A DNA stretch of 64,000 bases. It comes from Moorella sp. Hama-1 (GTDB taxonomy: Bacteria > Bacillota > DSM-521 > Neomoorellales > Neomoorellaceae). Position 1 is the stretch's first letter. Every line of letters begins with the position of its first letter. Where the stretch lies: assembly GCF_023734095.1 (NCBI RefSeq), contig NZ_AP024620.1, forward strand, positions 3,034,501 to 3,098,500, given 5' to 3'. Below, piece by piece: positions 27,454 to 35,836 of the stretch. The position numbers and the translations under genes were made by a program. A model generated the notes under the pieces. That model saw only the letters and a list, made by a program, of their open reading frames with translations. It ran no database searches and had not been told where the DNA came from.

Positions 27454-28155
27454 TTATTCCTTTTCCAACTCCTTTTTGACAAAGCGCAGGTGCTGGCAGA
27501 TGGCCCGCCGGGCGGTACGGGGATCATGGGCCCTGAGGGCCTCATAGATCCGTACATGTTGCTCCATGAGTTTTTCCGGGTTTCCCGGCGTGGTATAAAG
27601 ACGCTGGCGGCTGGTCTTTAAGGCCTGGCGCATGGTGTCGGAGACGGTGTGCATCAGGCGGGCCAGGATCGAGTTGCGGGCCCCTTCGGCAATGGCCAGG
27701 TGAAAGCGCAGGTCAGCCTCTTCGCCCAGGGTACCCCGTTGCAGGTCGCGTTGCATCTCTTTGATTATTTCCGCCATCTTCTCCAGGTCCTCCGGGCCGG
27801 CGCGTTTGGCCGCCAGGAAGGCAGCCTCGCCCTCCAGGGCCTCCCGGGCCTCCAGGAGTTCCATAGCCGCCTGGCGGTCCAGGAGCAGGGCCATGGCCAG
27901 GGGTTCCACAATGGAGACGTTGCGGATATTCTGGACAAAGGTACCTTCTCCGGGCCGGATGACAATGACACCCATGGCGGCCAGGGCGCTTAAAGCCTCC
28001 CGGACGGAGGCGCGACTGACGACCAGACGCTCGGATAGCTCCCGTTCCGAGGGCAGGCGGTCCCCGGGCTTCAGGTTGCCCTCGCCAATGAGGTCCTTGA
28101 TCTGCTGAACAATCTCTTCATAGATCTTTTTAGTCCGGATGGGCCTCAGGTCCAC
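27454..28155 (-). CDS. FadR/GntR-family regulator of the lactate operon
   Basis: 233 residues from GTG 28155, chosen because GAAGGAG lies 8 bases before it. Upstream in-frame codons belong to a repeat element. GntR winged helix: GNLKPGDRLPSERELSERLVVSRASVREALSAL with the GEGTFV wing. The FCD ligand domain follows (MELLEAREALEGEAAFLAAKRA, DLRFHLAIAEGARNSILARL, HVRIYEALRAHDPRTARRAI), with the histidine and aspartate metal ligands of lactate-type FCD proteins. Likely an LldR-type lactate-responsive repressor; candidate TGG-N-CCA operators lie before glcD. Confidence 0.9.
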   Translation of the reverse strand: MDLRPIRTKKIYEEIVQQIKDLIGEGNLKPGDRLPSERELSERLVVSRASVREALSALAAMGVIVIRPGEGTFVQNIRNVSIVEPLAMALLLDRQAAMELLEAREALEGEAAFLAAKRAGPEDLEKMAEIIKEMQRDLQRGTLGEEADLRFHLAIAEGARNSILARLMHTVSDTMRQALKTSRQRLYTTPGNPEKLMEQHVRIYEALRAHDPRTARRAICQHLRFVKKELEKE

Positions 28156-28173
28156 CTGCCCCACTCCTTCTTC

Positions 28174-28267
28174 GAAATGAGATGTGTGAAGTGGGAGGTG
28201 AGAGGTGGGAGGCTTGTAGAGACTGGTTACCCCAGTTTCTGATTGCAATTCTCGCACCTCTCATTTC
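28174..28267 (-). repeat. Palindromic repeat copy A (upstream of the FadR gene)
   Basis: 94 bp bounded by GAAATGAGA and TCTCATTTC, with an inner hairpin around GAGACTGG/CCAGTTTC. On the minus strand its end runs into GAAGAAGGAG, the ribosome site of the FadR-type gene. Confidence 0.85.
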
Positions 28268-28363
28268 TCCCGTTCGCTGGCAGCATACCGCCATCAGGGG
28301 CTCAGCCTTTCCGCTTGAGTGCCGGACCAGTTATACCCGCAGTAATGTGGTTTTTTAGCGGGC

Positions 28364-30574
28364 TTAATTCCCCTTATCCGGCCTAAAATCCTCTCTGCTG
28401 GCTAAAATCTCCGCCGTATGCTTCACCTGGATGGGACTGCCTGCCTGATCCAGGCCGCCGCGGAGTTGCAGGACGCAGCCGGGGCAGTCGACGGCCACTA
28501 CTTCCGCCCCGCTCTCCTTAATGTTCTTCACCTTGCGTTCCAGGATCGGCCGGCTGATCTCCGGGTACTTGATGCTGTAGGAGCCGCCGAAGCCGCAGCA
28601 GCGATCACTTTCTTGCATCTCTACCAGTTCAACCCCGGCCTGGCCCTTTAACACCTGTCGGGCCACCTGGTCCAGACCTAAATGCCGTTTGAAGTGGCAG
28701 GAGTCGTGGTAGGTGACTTTAACGGCCTGGCTGCCGGCCGCCTGCTCCTGTTTAACGTCAACGTTCGGCGTTCCGGAAGTCCCCTCTTGCCCGTCGGTTA
28801 GCTCATGAACCAGCTCGGTAAAGTCCTTGACTTTACTCGCCAGGGCCTGCGCCCGCCCCTCCCAGGCAGGGTCGCCGGCCAGGAGTTCGGGAAAGTCCTT
28901 CTTCAGGGCCACGGCGCAGGTGGGGCAGGCGGTGACCACCACGTCGGCCCGCGCCTCCTCCAGGGCAGCGATGTTCTGCCGCGCCAGCTTAATAGCCGTC
29001 TCCCGGTCGCCGGCGTAAGTGGCCGGGGCGCCGCAGCAGGCCTGGCCTTGGGGGAAGACGACCTGGACCCCCTGGCGCCCCATGACCTGGAAGACGCTTT
29101 CCCCAATCTCCGGGTAGGCAAAGTCAATAACGCAGCCGCTGTAGAAAGCGGCCTTCAGGCGCGGTTTAGCAACCGGCTGCTCCAGGCGTTTCACCCGGTC
29201 CCGCAGGGGTTCCTTAGCAATGGCCGGCAGGCTGCGCCCGGCGGTCAAGTTGCTGAAGAAGAGGGGCAGGTGGCGGATGAGGGGCTGTCCATGGGTCACC
29301 GGTCCCTGGAGGCGGGACGCCGCCCGCAACAGGGTGTGCATGAGTTTCGGTTTGGCCACCACCCCGTGGAGGGCGATGCGGTAGCCGCTGGAGAGGCCCT
29401 GCTTCTGCACGACCCGCTCCCGTAGCTTCAATACCAGATCGGGGATGTCAATCTTAGCCGGGCAGACCTCGGCGCAGCGGCGGCAACCGAGGCACAGGCT
29501 CTGGGGGTCGGCGGCGTCTTCCAGGGAGTTGAAGAAGGCCGTCAGGATGCTGCCGATACCGCCGTTGTAGATATAGCCGTAGACCTGGCCGCTGACCAGC
29601 TGGAAGACCGGGCAGACGTTGGTGCAGGAGGCGCAGCGGATACACTGCAAGGCTTCCTTAAACACCGGATCGGCGGCCATGCGGGTGCGGCCGTTGTCCA
29701 GGAGGACGACGTGGAGTTCCTTGATCCCCTCGCCGTCACCCTGCCGGGCCGGCACCGGGCCGGTGATCATGGTCACGTAGCTGGTAATGGGCTGGGCCGT
29801 GCCGCTCCGGGGCAGGGCCTCCAGGATGGGGACGATGTCCTTCAAGTGCGGCACCAGCTTCTCATAGCCAACAATGGCCACGTGGACCGGCGGCACTGTC
29901 GTGGTCAGGCGGGCGTTGCCCTCGTTGGTGCAGATGACAATAGTGCCCGTCTCGGCCACGGCGATGTTGGCGCCGCTGATGCCCATGCCGGCGGTCAGGA
30001 ATTTCTTGCGCAGTTCCCGGCGGGCGATACGGACCATGTTTTTAATGTCCGGCTCCACCGGTTCATTCAGGTAACGGCTGAAGACCCGGGCCACCTCCTC
30101 CTTGGGCAGGTGGATGGCCGGCATGACCATATGGGAGGGTCTTTCCCCGGGCATGAGCTGGAGGATCCACTCCGCCAGGTCGGTCTCGTGGGGGTTGATC
30201 CCCCGCTCCTGGAGGTACTCATTGAGGTGGATCTCTTCCGAGGCGAAGGATTTGGACTTGACGATATCGGTAACGCCGTGTTCCTTAGCCACCTGGTAGA
30301 TGTATTCCCGGGCGGCAGCCGCGTCTTGAGCGCGAAATACCTTGCCGCCGCGGGCCTCTACGGCCCGGGTGAACCGGTCGGCCAGTTCCTCGTAACGCCC
30401 GGCGGCGTCGCCTTTGATGGCGGCGATCTTCTGCCTTAAGGCCTCAAAATCCCGGCCGGCATAGACCTCTTCCCGGGAAACGACGTAGGAATCGGCGAAG
30501 CGACCCAAGGCACCCCGCAGGCTGGCGTTATTCAGGGCCCGGTGCAGGCGTTCCTTGAACTCTTTAGTGGCCAT
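28364..30574 (-). CDS. LutB-LutA fusion: lactate-oxidation iron-sulfur protein
   Basis: 736 residues from ATG 30574, overlapping lutC by 11 bases. The N-terminal LUD domain (about 60-320, with AETGTIVICTNEGNARL) is LutB/LldF-like. It continues with two ferredoxin motifs, CIRCASCTNVCPV and CLGCRRCAEVCPA. The C-terminal half is LutA/LldE-like, with two CCG domains: CCGAPATYAGD with CPTCAVAL, and CCGFGGSYSIKYPEIS with CPGCVLQL. In Bacillus these are separate LutB and LutA proteins of L-lactate oxidation; here they are one chain. A variable linker of about 20 residues separates the CCG domains. Confidence 0.9.
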   Translation of the reverse strand: MATKEFKERLHRALNNASLRGALGRFADSYVVSREEVYAGRDFEALRQKIAAIKGDAAGRYEELADRFTRAVEARGGKVFRAQDAAAAREYIYQVAKEHGVTDIVKSKSFASEEIHLNEYLQERGINPHETDLAEWILQLMPGERPSHMVMPAIHLPKEEVARVFSRYLNEPVEPDIKNMVRIARRELRKKFLTAGMGISGANIAVAETGTIVICTNEGNARLTTTVPPVHVAIVGYEKLVPHLKDIVPILEALPRSGTAQPITSYVTMITGPVPARQGDGEGIKELHVVLLDNGRTRMAADPVFKEALQCIRCASCTNVCPVFQLVSGQVYGYIYNGGIGSILTAFFNSLEDAADPQSLCLGCRRCAEVCPAKIDIPDLVLKLRERVVQKQGLSSGYRIALHGVVAKPKLMHTLLRAASRLQGPVTHGQPLIRHLPLFFSNLTAGRSLPAIAKEPLRDRVKRLEQPVAKPRLKAAFYSGCVIDFAYPEIGESVFQVMGRQGVQVVFPQGQACCGAPATYAGDRETAIKLARQNIAALEEARADVVVTACPTCAVALKKDFPELLAGDPAWEGRAQALASKVKDFTELVHELTDGQEGTSGTPNVDVKQEQAAGSQAVKVTYHDSCHFKRHLGLDQVARQVLKGQAGVELVEMQESDRCCGFGGSYSIKYPEISRPILERKVKNIKESGAEVVAVDCPGCVLQLRGGLDQAGSPIQVKHTAEILASREDFRPDKGN

Positions 30575-31124
30575 TCTCAGCACCCCCGCTGCCTACCAGG
30601 ATAATCAAAAGCCTTTCCGGGCCGTGGACGCCGATGGTCAGGCTGCGTTCGATATCGGCGGTGCGGCTGGGACCGGTCACCAGGGTGAAATAGCCCGGCC
30701 AGGGGCCCCTCGCCAGGTAAGCTTCGATTACTTCCGTAAGGTTAGCCCGCAGCCGTTCTGCCGGCAGTAAAGCTACGCAGGTCAGGGGCAACATGGCTGC
30801 CAGACGGGTTTTGAGATCGGTGGCGTCCATGGCCAGGGTCCCCGTCTCGGCGATGGCGTAATCAAACTCGACAATACCGCTGTCGGCCTGGCGGGCAAAC
30901 TCGGCACCGTCTTTCTCGATATTGAAACCGGCACCTACCAGGGCCGTTTCCACCCCCCCGGTTTGCACCAGGGGTGAATTCACCAGGGCCACCTTGAGCC
31001 CCAAGGGGCGCAGGATCTCTATCAATTTAGGCCCGATATCCCCCGGACCGGCTACGGGGATGACCTGGGCGCCCATGGCTTTCGCCTGGCGGGTAAAAGA
31101 GGCCATTAAATCCGTCTGGCTCAA
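30564..31124 (-). CDS. lutC: LutC/LldG-type LUD-domain protein
   Basis: 186 residues from TTG 31124, with GGGAGGGG a few bases upstream. An in-frame TTG earlier overlaps that site. The LUD domain is shown by GVETALVGAGFNIEKDG, FDYAIAETGTLAMDATDL, VALLPAERLRANLTEV and VTGPSRTADIERSLTIGVHGPERL. It is the third component of LutABC lactate oxidation. It sits between glcF and the LutB-LutA fusion in one operon. Confidence 0.9.
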   Translation of the reverse strand: MSQTDLMASFTRQAKAMGAQVIPVAGPGDIGPKLIEILRPLGLKVALVNSPLVQTGGVETALVGAGFNIEKDGAEFARQADSGIVEFDYAIAETGTLAMDATDLKTRLAAMLPLTCVALLPAERLRANLTEVIEAYLARGPWPGYFTLVTGPSRTADIERSLTIGVHGPERLLIILVGSGGAENGH

Positions 31125-31137
31125 AACAACCCCTCCC

Positions 31138-31194
31138 AAAATAGATGTGAGAAGTTTCTTTATCCCACTTCCAACCTCTCACCTCTCACTTCCT
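31138..31194 (-). repeat. Degenerate palindromic repeat copy B (glcF/lutC junction)
   Basis: On the minus strand GGAAGTGAGAGGTGAGAGG leads to CTTCTCACATCTATTTT and then GGGAGGGG, the lutC ribosome site. It encodes the last residues of GlcF (EVRGERLEVG). It lacks the inner hairpin of other copies. Confidence 0.6.
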
Positions 31195-32455
31195 GTAAAC
31201 CGTAGGCCTGCTCTAGGACCTGGACCACGTGCAGGACCCGGGGCGGCAGGCCGGCCTGGGCCAGGCCGTCTTCCAGCTGCATGCGGCAGGCCGGACAGCT
31301 GGTGACCACCGTGCCCGCGCCAGTGGCCTTGATGGCCGCCACCTTGTGGGCCTGGACCTGCATGGACATATCATAATTGGTCAGGCTGAAGGAACCGGCG
31401 CTGCCACAGCAGCGGTCGGCGTTCTTCATTTCAATCAGCTCCACGCCGGGGATAGAGCGCAGGATCTGCCGCGGCTGCCGGCTGATACCCTGGCCGCGCA
31501 CCAGGTGGCAGGGGTCGTGGTAAGTGACCTGCAAGGGCAGGCTGCCCTCGGGCCGGCGGTAATCAATCTCCACCAGTAACTCGTTGATGTCCCGGGTCCT
31601 GCCGGCCATCTCCCGGGCCGCCGCACCCTGGGGATCCTTATCCAGGAGCCGGGGATAGAACTCCTTCCAGGCCTCGCCGCAGGTGGCGCAGGCCGTCACC
31701 AGGTAGTCAAATTTATAGCCCTGGAAAATCTGCAGGTTGGAAACCGCCATTTCCTGAGCTGTGGCCACATCGCCGTGGACCAGGGTGGGAATACCGCAGC
31801 AGTGCTGCTCCCGGGGGATGATGACCTCAATATCATTGGCCAGGAGGACATTGACCACGGCCCGGCCGATGTCGGTGTAGATATAGTTCTCCAGGCAGCC
31901 GGTGAAAAAAGCTGCCCTGGCCCGGGGTTGTGCCGGCCGGTTTACTACGGGGAACTCTTCTTTCAATGTTCTTTTGGCCAGGGGCGGCAGGACCCGCCGC
32001 AGTTCCAGGCCAATGGGGAAACGGGGGTGACAGCGCTGGATTTCCGGCCGGTAACGCAGGGCCAGGGACTGGAAGTGACGGCCGGTCTTTAAAGCGGTAT
32101 CAAAGAGCCAGGGCCGCTTTAAACCCTGAAAGATGACCTTCTTCAGCCACGGCAGGCCCTTTTCCCGGACCATAGCCGCCCGCGCCGCCAGGACCACCTG
32201 GTCCACCCGGACGCCGCTGGGGCAGTTGGCCACACAGGCCATGCAGGTAAGGCAAAAGAGGAGCTTTTCCGCCAGGGAATGGCTGGCCGGGATCTCACCA
32301 TGGAGGTAGGCGTAGGTCAGCTGGACCTTGCCCCGGGCCACCGCCGCCTCCCGCAGGGTTTCTTTATAGAGGGGGCAAACCGCCTGGCAGTTGCCGCACT
32401 TCATGCATTTGACCATTTCCTCTTCGACCAGGGTCAGGTCGTCAAAATAGCTCAC
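31160..32455 (-). CDS. glcF: GlcF-like iron-sulfur subunit of glycolate/lactate dehydrogenase
   Basis: 431 residues from GTG 32455 (AAGGAG 8 bases upstream). Two [4Fe-4S] motifs, CMKCGNCQAVCPL and CLTCMACVANCPS. CCG domains: CCGIPTLVHGD with CATCGEAW, and CCGSAGSFSLTNYDMS with CPACRMQL. It accepts electrons from the adjacent FAD subunit GlcD. The C-terminal dozen residues come from a repeat element. The start lies 7 bases after the glcD stop. Confidence 0.9.
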   Translation of the reverse strand: MSYFDDLTLVEEEMVKCMKCGNCQAVCPLYKETLREAAVARGKVQLTYAYLHGEIPASHSLAEKLLFCLTCMACVANCPSGVRVDQVVLAARAAMVREKGLPWLKKVIFQGLKRPWLFDTALKTGRHFQSLALRYRPEIQRCHPRFPIGLELRRVLPPLAKRTLKEEFPVVNRPAQPRARAAFFTGCLENYIYTDIGRAVVNVLLANDIEVIIPREQHCCGIPTLVHGDVATAQEMAVSNLQIFQGYKFDYLVTACATCGEAWKEFYPRLLDKDPQGAAAREMAGRTRDINELLVEIDYRRPEGSLPLQVTYHDPCHLVRGQGISRQPRQILRSIPGVELIEMKNADRCCGSAGSFSLTNYDMSMQVQAHKVAAIKATGAGTVVTSCPACRMQLEDGLAQAGLPPRVLHVVQVLEQAYGLQEVRGERLEVG

Positions 32456-32461
32456 ACCCTA

Positions 32462-33893
32462 TCACTCCTTCGCGGCCGCCGGCGCGCCCTGGCCGGCGGC
32501 AACCGGACCCACCAGTTTACCCGGGTTGAGCAAGCCCAGGGGGTCCAGGGCCTTTTTCAGCCGGCGCATGACGTCCAGACCACTGGTGCCAAATTCCAGT
32601 TCCATATACTTCTCCTTGGCCACGCCGATGCCGTGTTCGCCGCTTAAAGTGCCCCCCAGCTCAATGGCGGTATGGAAGATCTCATCGACGGCGCCGTGGA
32701 CCCGCGCCATCTCTTCCTTATCCCGCTCGTCGCAGGTGATGGTCGGGTGCAGGTTGCCGTCGCCGGCGTGCCCATAAGTAGCGATAGTCAGGTTGTACTT
32801 TTGGGCAATCTTCTCCAGGGCCAAAAGCATAGCCGGAATCTGGCTGCGGGGAACGGTGGCGTCTTCCAGGACGGTGGTGGGACGCAAGCGGGCGCAGGCC
32901 GGCAGGGCGGCCCGGCGGGCGGTCCACAGGTTTTCCCTTTCGGCATCGTCCCGGGCAACCTGGACCTGGCCGCCGTTTTCCCGGCAGACCCGTTCGACAA
33001 CGGCCGCCTCTTTGGCGACTACCTCCGGGATGCCGTCAACCTCCAGCAGGAGGACGGCTGCCGCCTCCAGGGGCAAACCGGCGTGGCAGTAGGCCTCCAC
33101 CGTGCGGATGGTGACGTTGTCCATGATCTCCATGGTGGCAGGAATGACCTTGTTGGCAATAATCCCGGTGATGGTCCTGGCGGCCCCTTCCATCCGATCA
33201 AAGATAGCCAGCATGCTCCGTCGCCGGGATCAGGCGCACAGTGATCGCGGTCATAATCCCCAGGGTACCCTCGCTGCCGCAGAAGAGCTTTACCAGGTCG
33301 TAGCCGCTGACGTTTTTGACGGTCTTGCCGCCGCAGTGAAAGATGGTGCCGTCGGCCAGGACGACCTCCAGGCCCATGACATAGTCCTTGGTGACGCCGT
33401 ATTTGAGGCCCCGCAGGCCGCCGGAGGATTCGGCCACGCTGCCGCCCATGGTGGCCGTAGTCACACTGCCGGGGTCCGGCGGGTAAATCAGCCCGTAGGG
33501 GGCAACGGCGTCGTTGAGGTCCTGGATGACCACCCCGGGCTGGACAGTAGCCGTCAGGTTTTCAATATCCAGCTCCAGGATTTTGTTCATCTCCGCAAAG
33601 GAGAGGACCAGGCCGTCCTCCCGGGGAATAACTCCACCGCTCAGGTTCGTGCCCGCCCCCCGGGGATAGACCGGCACCCGGTACTCAGTAGCCAGGCGCA
33701 TAATAGCGGCTACCTCCTCTGGGGTTTGGGGCAGGGCTACCGCCAGGGGCAGGTGCTTGGCCTGGGCCGCCGCAGCGTCAAAGGCATAGCACCAGCGATC
33801 CTCTTTCTCCGTGATCAGCCGTTCCCGGCCCAGGATACCCTCCAGTTTTTTGAGAAACTCCCCCTGTGCCTCCAAAGCCATCCTCTCCCTCAT
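32462..33893 (-). pseudogene. glcD: FAD-linked oxidase GlcD, split by a frameshift
   Basis: Two overlapping frames together make one GlcD. 33198-33893 encodes the FAD-binding half (PVYPRGAGTNLSGGVIPREDG, YPPDPGSVTTATMGGSVAESSGG, GGKTVKNVSGYDLVKLFCGSEGTLG) and stops at TGA soon after RLIPATEH. 32462-33214 encodes the C-terminal half in another frame (MLAIFDRMEGAARTI, ATYGHAGDGNLHPTI, SGEHGIGVAKEKYM). The break is at about 33214-33218; one inserted or two deleted bases would restore the frame. No homopolymer or slippery site is present. Either a real mutation or an assembly error. The start is 33893 or 33881. Confidence 0.85.
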
Positions 33894-33894
33894 A

Positions 33895-33914
33895 ATTGTG
33901 CTCGTTATCACAAT
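33895..33914. promoter_or_regulatory. Rex/CRP-like palindrome overlapping the glcD start
   Basis: ATTGTG-8-CACAAT (minus strand TTGTGATAACGAGCACAA). It matches the Rex-type TTGTGA-N6-TCACAA pattern with one mismatch and abuts the ATG at 33893. Confidence 0.5.
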
Positions 33915-33930
33915 ATCCCAAGGCTCGCAA

Positions 33931-33959
33931 TGGTCTGCCAATTTTGTCTGGCCTGACCA
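33931..33959. promoter_or_regulatory. Two FadR/LldR-like operators upstream of glcD
   Basis: TGGTCTGCCA at 33931-33940 and TGGCCTGACCA at 33949-33959 (minus strand TGGTCAGGCCA). The second differs at one base from the FadR-type TGGTC-N-GACCA consensus. Both lie just downstream of the -10 box, a repressing position. Confidence 0.6.
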
Positions 33960-33971
33960 CCTGATGGTTCT

Positions 33972-33999
33972 ATTATAGCACTTTTTTACGGCAATTCAA
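33972..33999 (-). promoter_or_regulatory. Promoter of the lactate operon
   Basis: Minus strand TTGAAT (33999-33994), 16-bp spacer, perfect TATAAT (33977-33972). Confidence 0.8.
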
Positions 34000-34201
34000 T
34001 AATTATTTTTCAGGAAATCAATTTTCGGAGCCCTTTGTGGAGGTGACACCCCTACCAGTGAACTGTGCAATTACGGGCTTGGGCAAGGGGGTGATAGGTA
34101 CATGCGGAGGGCGACCTGGTTTGAGGCGTTAGATACTTCCGCGAAGCCGCAGGGAGGCGGCGGTGAAAGGGAGGGGAGCGTAACGTGGGGGTGGTGTAGA
34201 C
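34000..34201. other. Gene-free region between the lactate promoter and the purA terminator
   Basis: About 200 bases. No credible gene. Distant segments ACACCCCTAC (near 34048) and GTGGGGGTG (near 34186) are complementary, and GCCGC/GCGGC forms an inner hairpin, so a structured RNA on the plus strand is conceivable. No known family was recognised. Confidence 0.3.
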
Positions 34202-34232
34202 ATAAAAAAATGACCCCGGAGGGGCCAGGAAA
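34202..34232 (-). terminator. Terminator of purA
   Basis: On the minus strand GGCCCCTCCGGGGTC folds into a short GC stem followed by ATTTTTTTATG. It lies about 90 bases after the purA stop. Confidence 0.7.
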
Positions 34233-34320
34233 CTTTATCAGGCCGGCAGGTCCAAATAAGATCGCCCACCGGGAACATATTCTATTTATTTCACGCTACA
34301 CCGCTAAAATCGCCACAGGG

Positions 34321-35604
34321 CTAAAAAGCATCCTTCAAGACAATGGTCTGGTCCCGGCGCGGGCCAATGGCAATGAGGTGCACCGGCACGCCCACCAGTT
34401 CTTCCAGGCGCCGGATGTAGTTGCGGCAGTTAAACGGCAGGTCTGCCAGGGAGCCGGCGCCGGAAATATCCTCTTGCCAGCCGGGTAGTTCCTCGTAAAC
34501 CGGCTCGCATTCCTGCAGGGCCTTCAGGCTGGCCGGAAAATCCCTGCTGATCTCCCCCCGGTAGCGATAAGCGGTACCGATTTTTAATGGATCCAGGCCG
34601 GTCAGGACATCCAGCTTGGTCAGGGCGATCCCCGTCAACCCGTTGACCTCGGCGGCATGGCGCAGAATGACCGTATCCAGCCAGCCGCAGCGGCGCGGCC
34701 GGCCGGTGGTGGTGCCGAATTCCATCCCCTGCTGGCGCAGGGCATCCCCGGCTGGCCCGGTAATCTCCGTCGGGAAGGGGCCGGAACCAACCCGGGTGGT
34801 ATAAGCCTTGACCACGCCGATTACTTTGTCGATCCGGGTCGGGCCGACGCCGGCGCCGACGCAGGCGCCGCCGGCTATAGGGTAAGAAGAAGTCACAAAG
34901 GGATAGGTGCCCTGGTCCAGGTCCAGGAGGGTTCCCTGGGCGCCCTCAAAGAGGACCTTGCGTCCCTCCTGCAGGGCCCGGTTTACCAGCCGGACACCAT
35001 CGGCAATTAACGGTCGCAGACGTTCAGCGTAACCGGCATACTCCTCCAGGATGGCCTGGAGGTCATAACCCGGCTGGTTATAGATTTTGGCCAGGAGTTC
35101 GTTGGCAGCCGCCACGTTATGGGCGAGTTTTTCCTTGAATTCCTCCCAGTCCAGGAGGTCGCCTACCCGGATACCCGTCCGGGCCGTTTTATCCACATAA
35201 GCGGGGCCGATACCCCGTTTAGTGGTGCCGATCATGGCCTGACCGCGGTGTTCCTCCTGGGCGGCGTCCAGGCCCCGGTGATAGGGCAGGATCAGGTGAG
35301 CCCGATCGCTGATCCGCAGGCCCGCGGTATCCACCCCCCGGGCCGCCAGGCCGTCCAGCTCCTGGACCAGCACCTGGGGGTCCAGGACCACGCCGTTGGC
35401 GATAACGCAGAGTTTACCGGGGTAAAGGATGCCCGAAGGCACCAGGTGGAGCTTGAATTCTTCCCGGCCGACCATTACCGTGTGACCGGCATTGCTGCCT
35501 CCCTGGTAGCGAACGACCACGTCAGCTCTCTCCGCCAGGTAATCGGTGATTTTGCCTTTACCTTCATCGCCCCACTGGGCGCCTACCAGTACTACCGCTG
35601 CCAT
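34321..35604 (-). CDS. purA: Adenylosuccinate synthetase
   Basis: 427 residues, the standard length. The start MAAVVLVGAQWGDEGKGKITDYLAERADVV carries the GDEGKGK P-loop. Further signatures: GGSNAGHTV, GTTKRGIGPAYVDKTAR, QGTLLDLDQGTYPFVTSS, TTTGRPRRCGWLD, LTKLDVLTGL and GPRRDQTI. It joins IMP and aspartate with GTP in AMP synthesis. It follows a flavoprotein gene after about 230 bases. Confidence 0.98.
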   Translation of the reverse strand: MAAVVLVGAQWGDEGKGKITDYLAERADVVVRYQGGSNAGHTVMVGREEFKLHLVPSGILYPGKLCVIANGVVLDPQVLVQELDGLAARGVDTAGLRISDRAHLILPYHRGLDAAQEEHRGQAMIGTTKRGIGPAYVDKTARTGIRVGDLLDWEEFKEKLAHNVAAANELLAKIYNQPGYDLQAILEEYAGYAERLRPLIADGVRLVNRALQEGRKVLFEGAQGTLLDLDQGTYPFVTSSYPIAGGACVGAGVGPTRIDKVIGVVKAYTTRVGSGPFPTEITGPAGDALRQQGMEFGTTTGRPRRCGWLDTVILRHAAEVNGLTGIALTKLDVLTGLDPLKIGTAYRYRGEISRDFPASLKALQECEPVYEELPGWQEDISGAGSLADLPFNCRNYIRRLEELVGVPVHLIAIGPRRDQTIVLKDAF

Positions 35605-35836
35605 ACCAGGCACCACCCTTTTTTAGTATTGCTTGTTTATTCCCCCAGCCGCGGGAAACCCGGACCCAGGGGCTATCCTTCCTTTTGTTTCGTTGCCAGA
35701 AGTAAGGGCCGTCCTTGAGTTTGCCCTGGACGTGCTGCCCGGTCACCTGTACTACCAGTTGCAAGCCCACCCGCAAGGACCGCCGGGCAGGAGCCGCTCT
35801 TTCCGCTATGATAGCGCCTGCTTTACTATTGTACCC

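Noticed and set aside
33198-33214. Programmed frameshift in glcD
   Set aside because: No slippery heptamer, homopolymer run or internal SD-like signal at the break; mutation or assembly error is simpler.
34102-34488. 128-codon plus-strand frame across the purA 3' end
   Set aside because: It reads antisense through purA and its terminator; no domain or ribosome site.
35564-35776. 70-codon minus-strand frame between the flavoprotein and purA
   Set aside because: Overlaps the purA start, has no good ribosome site and no recognisable family; probably chance.
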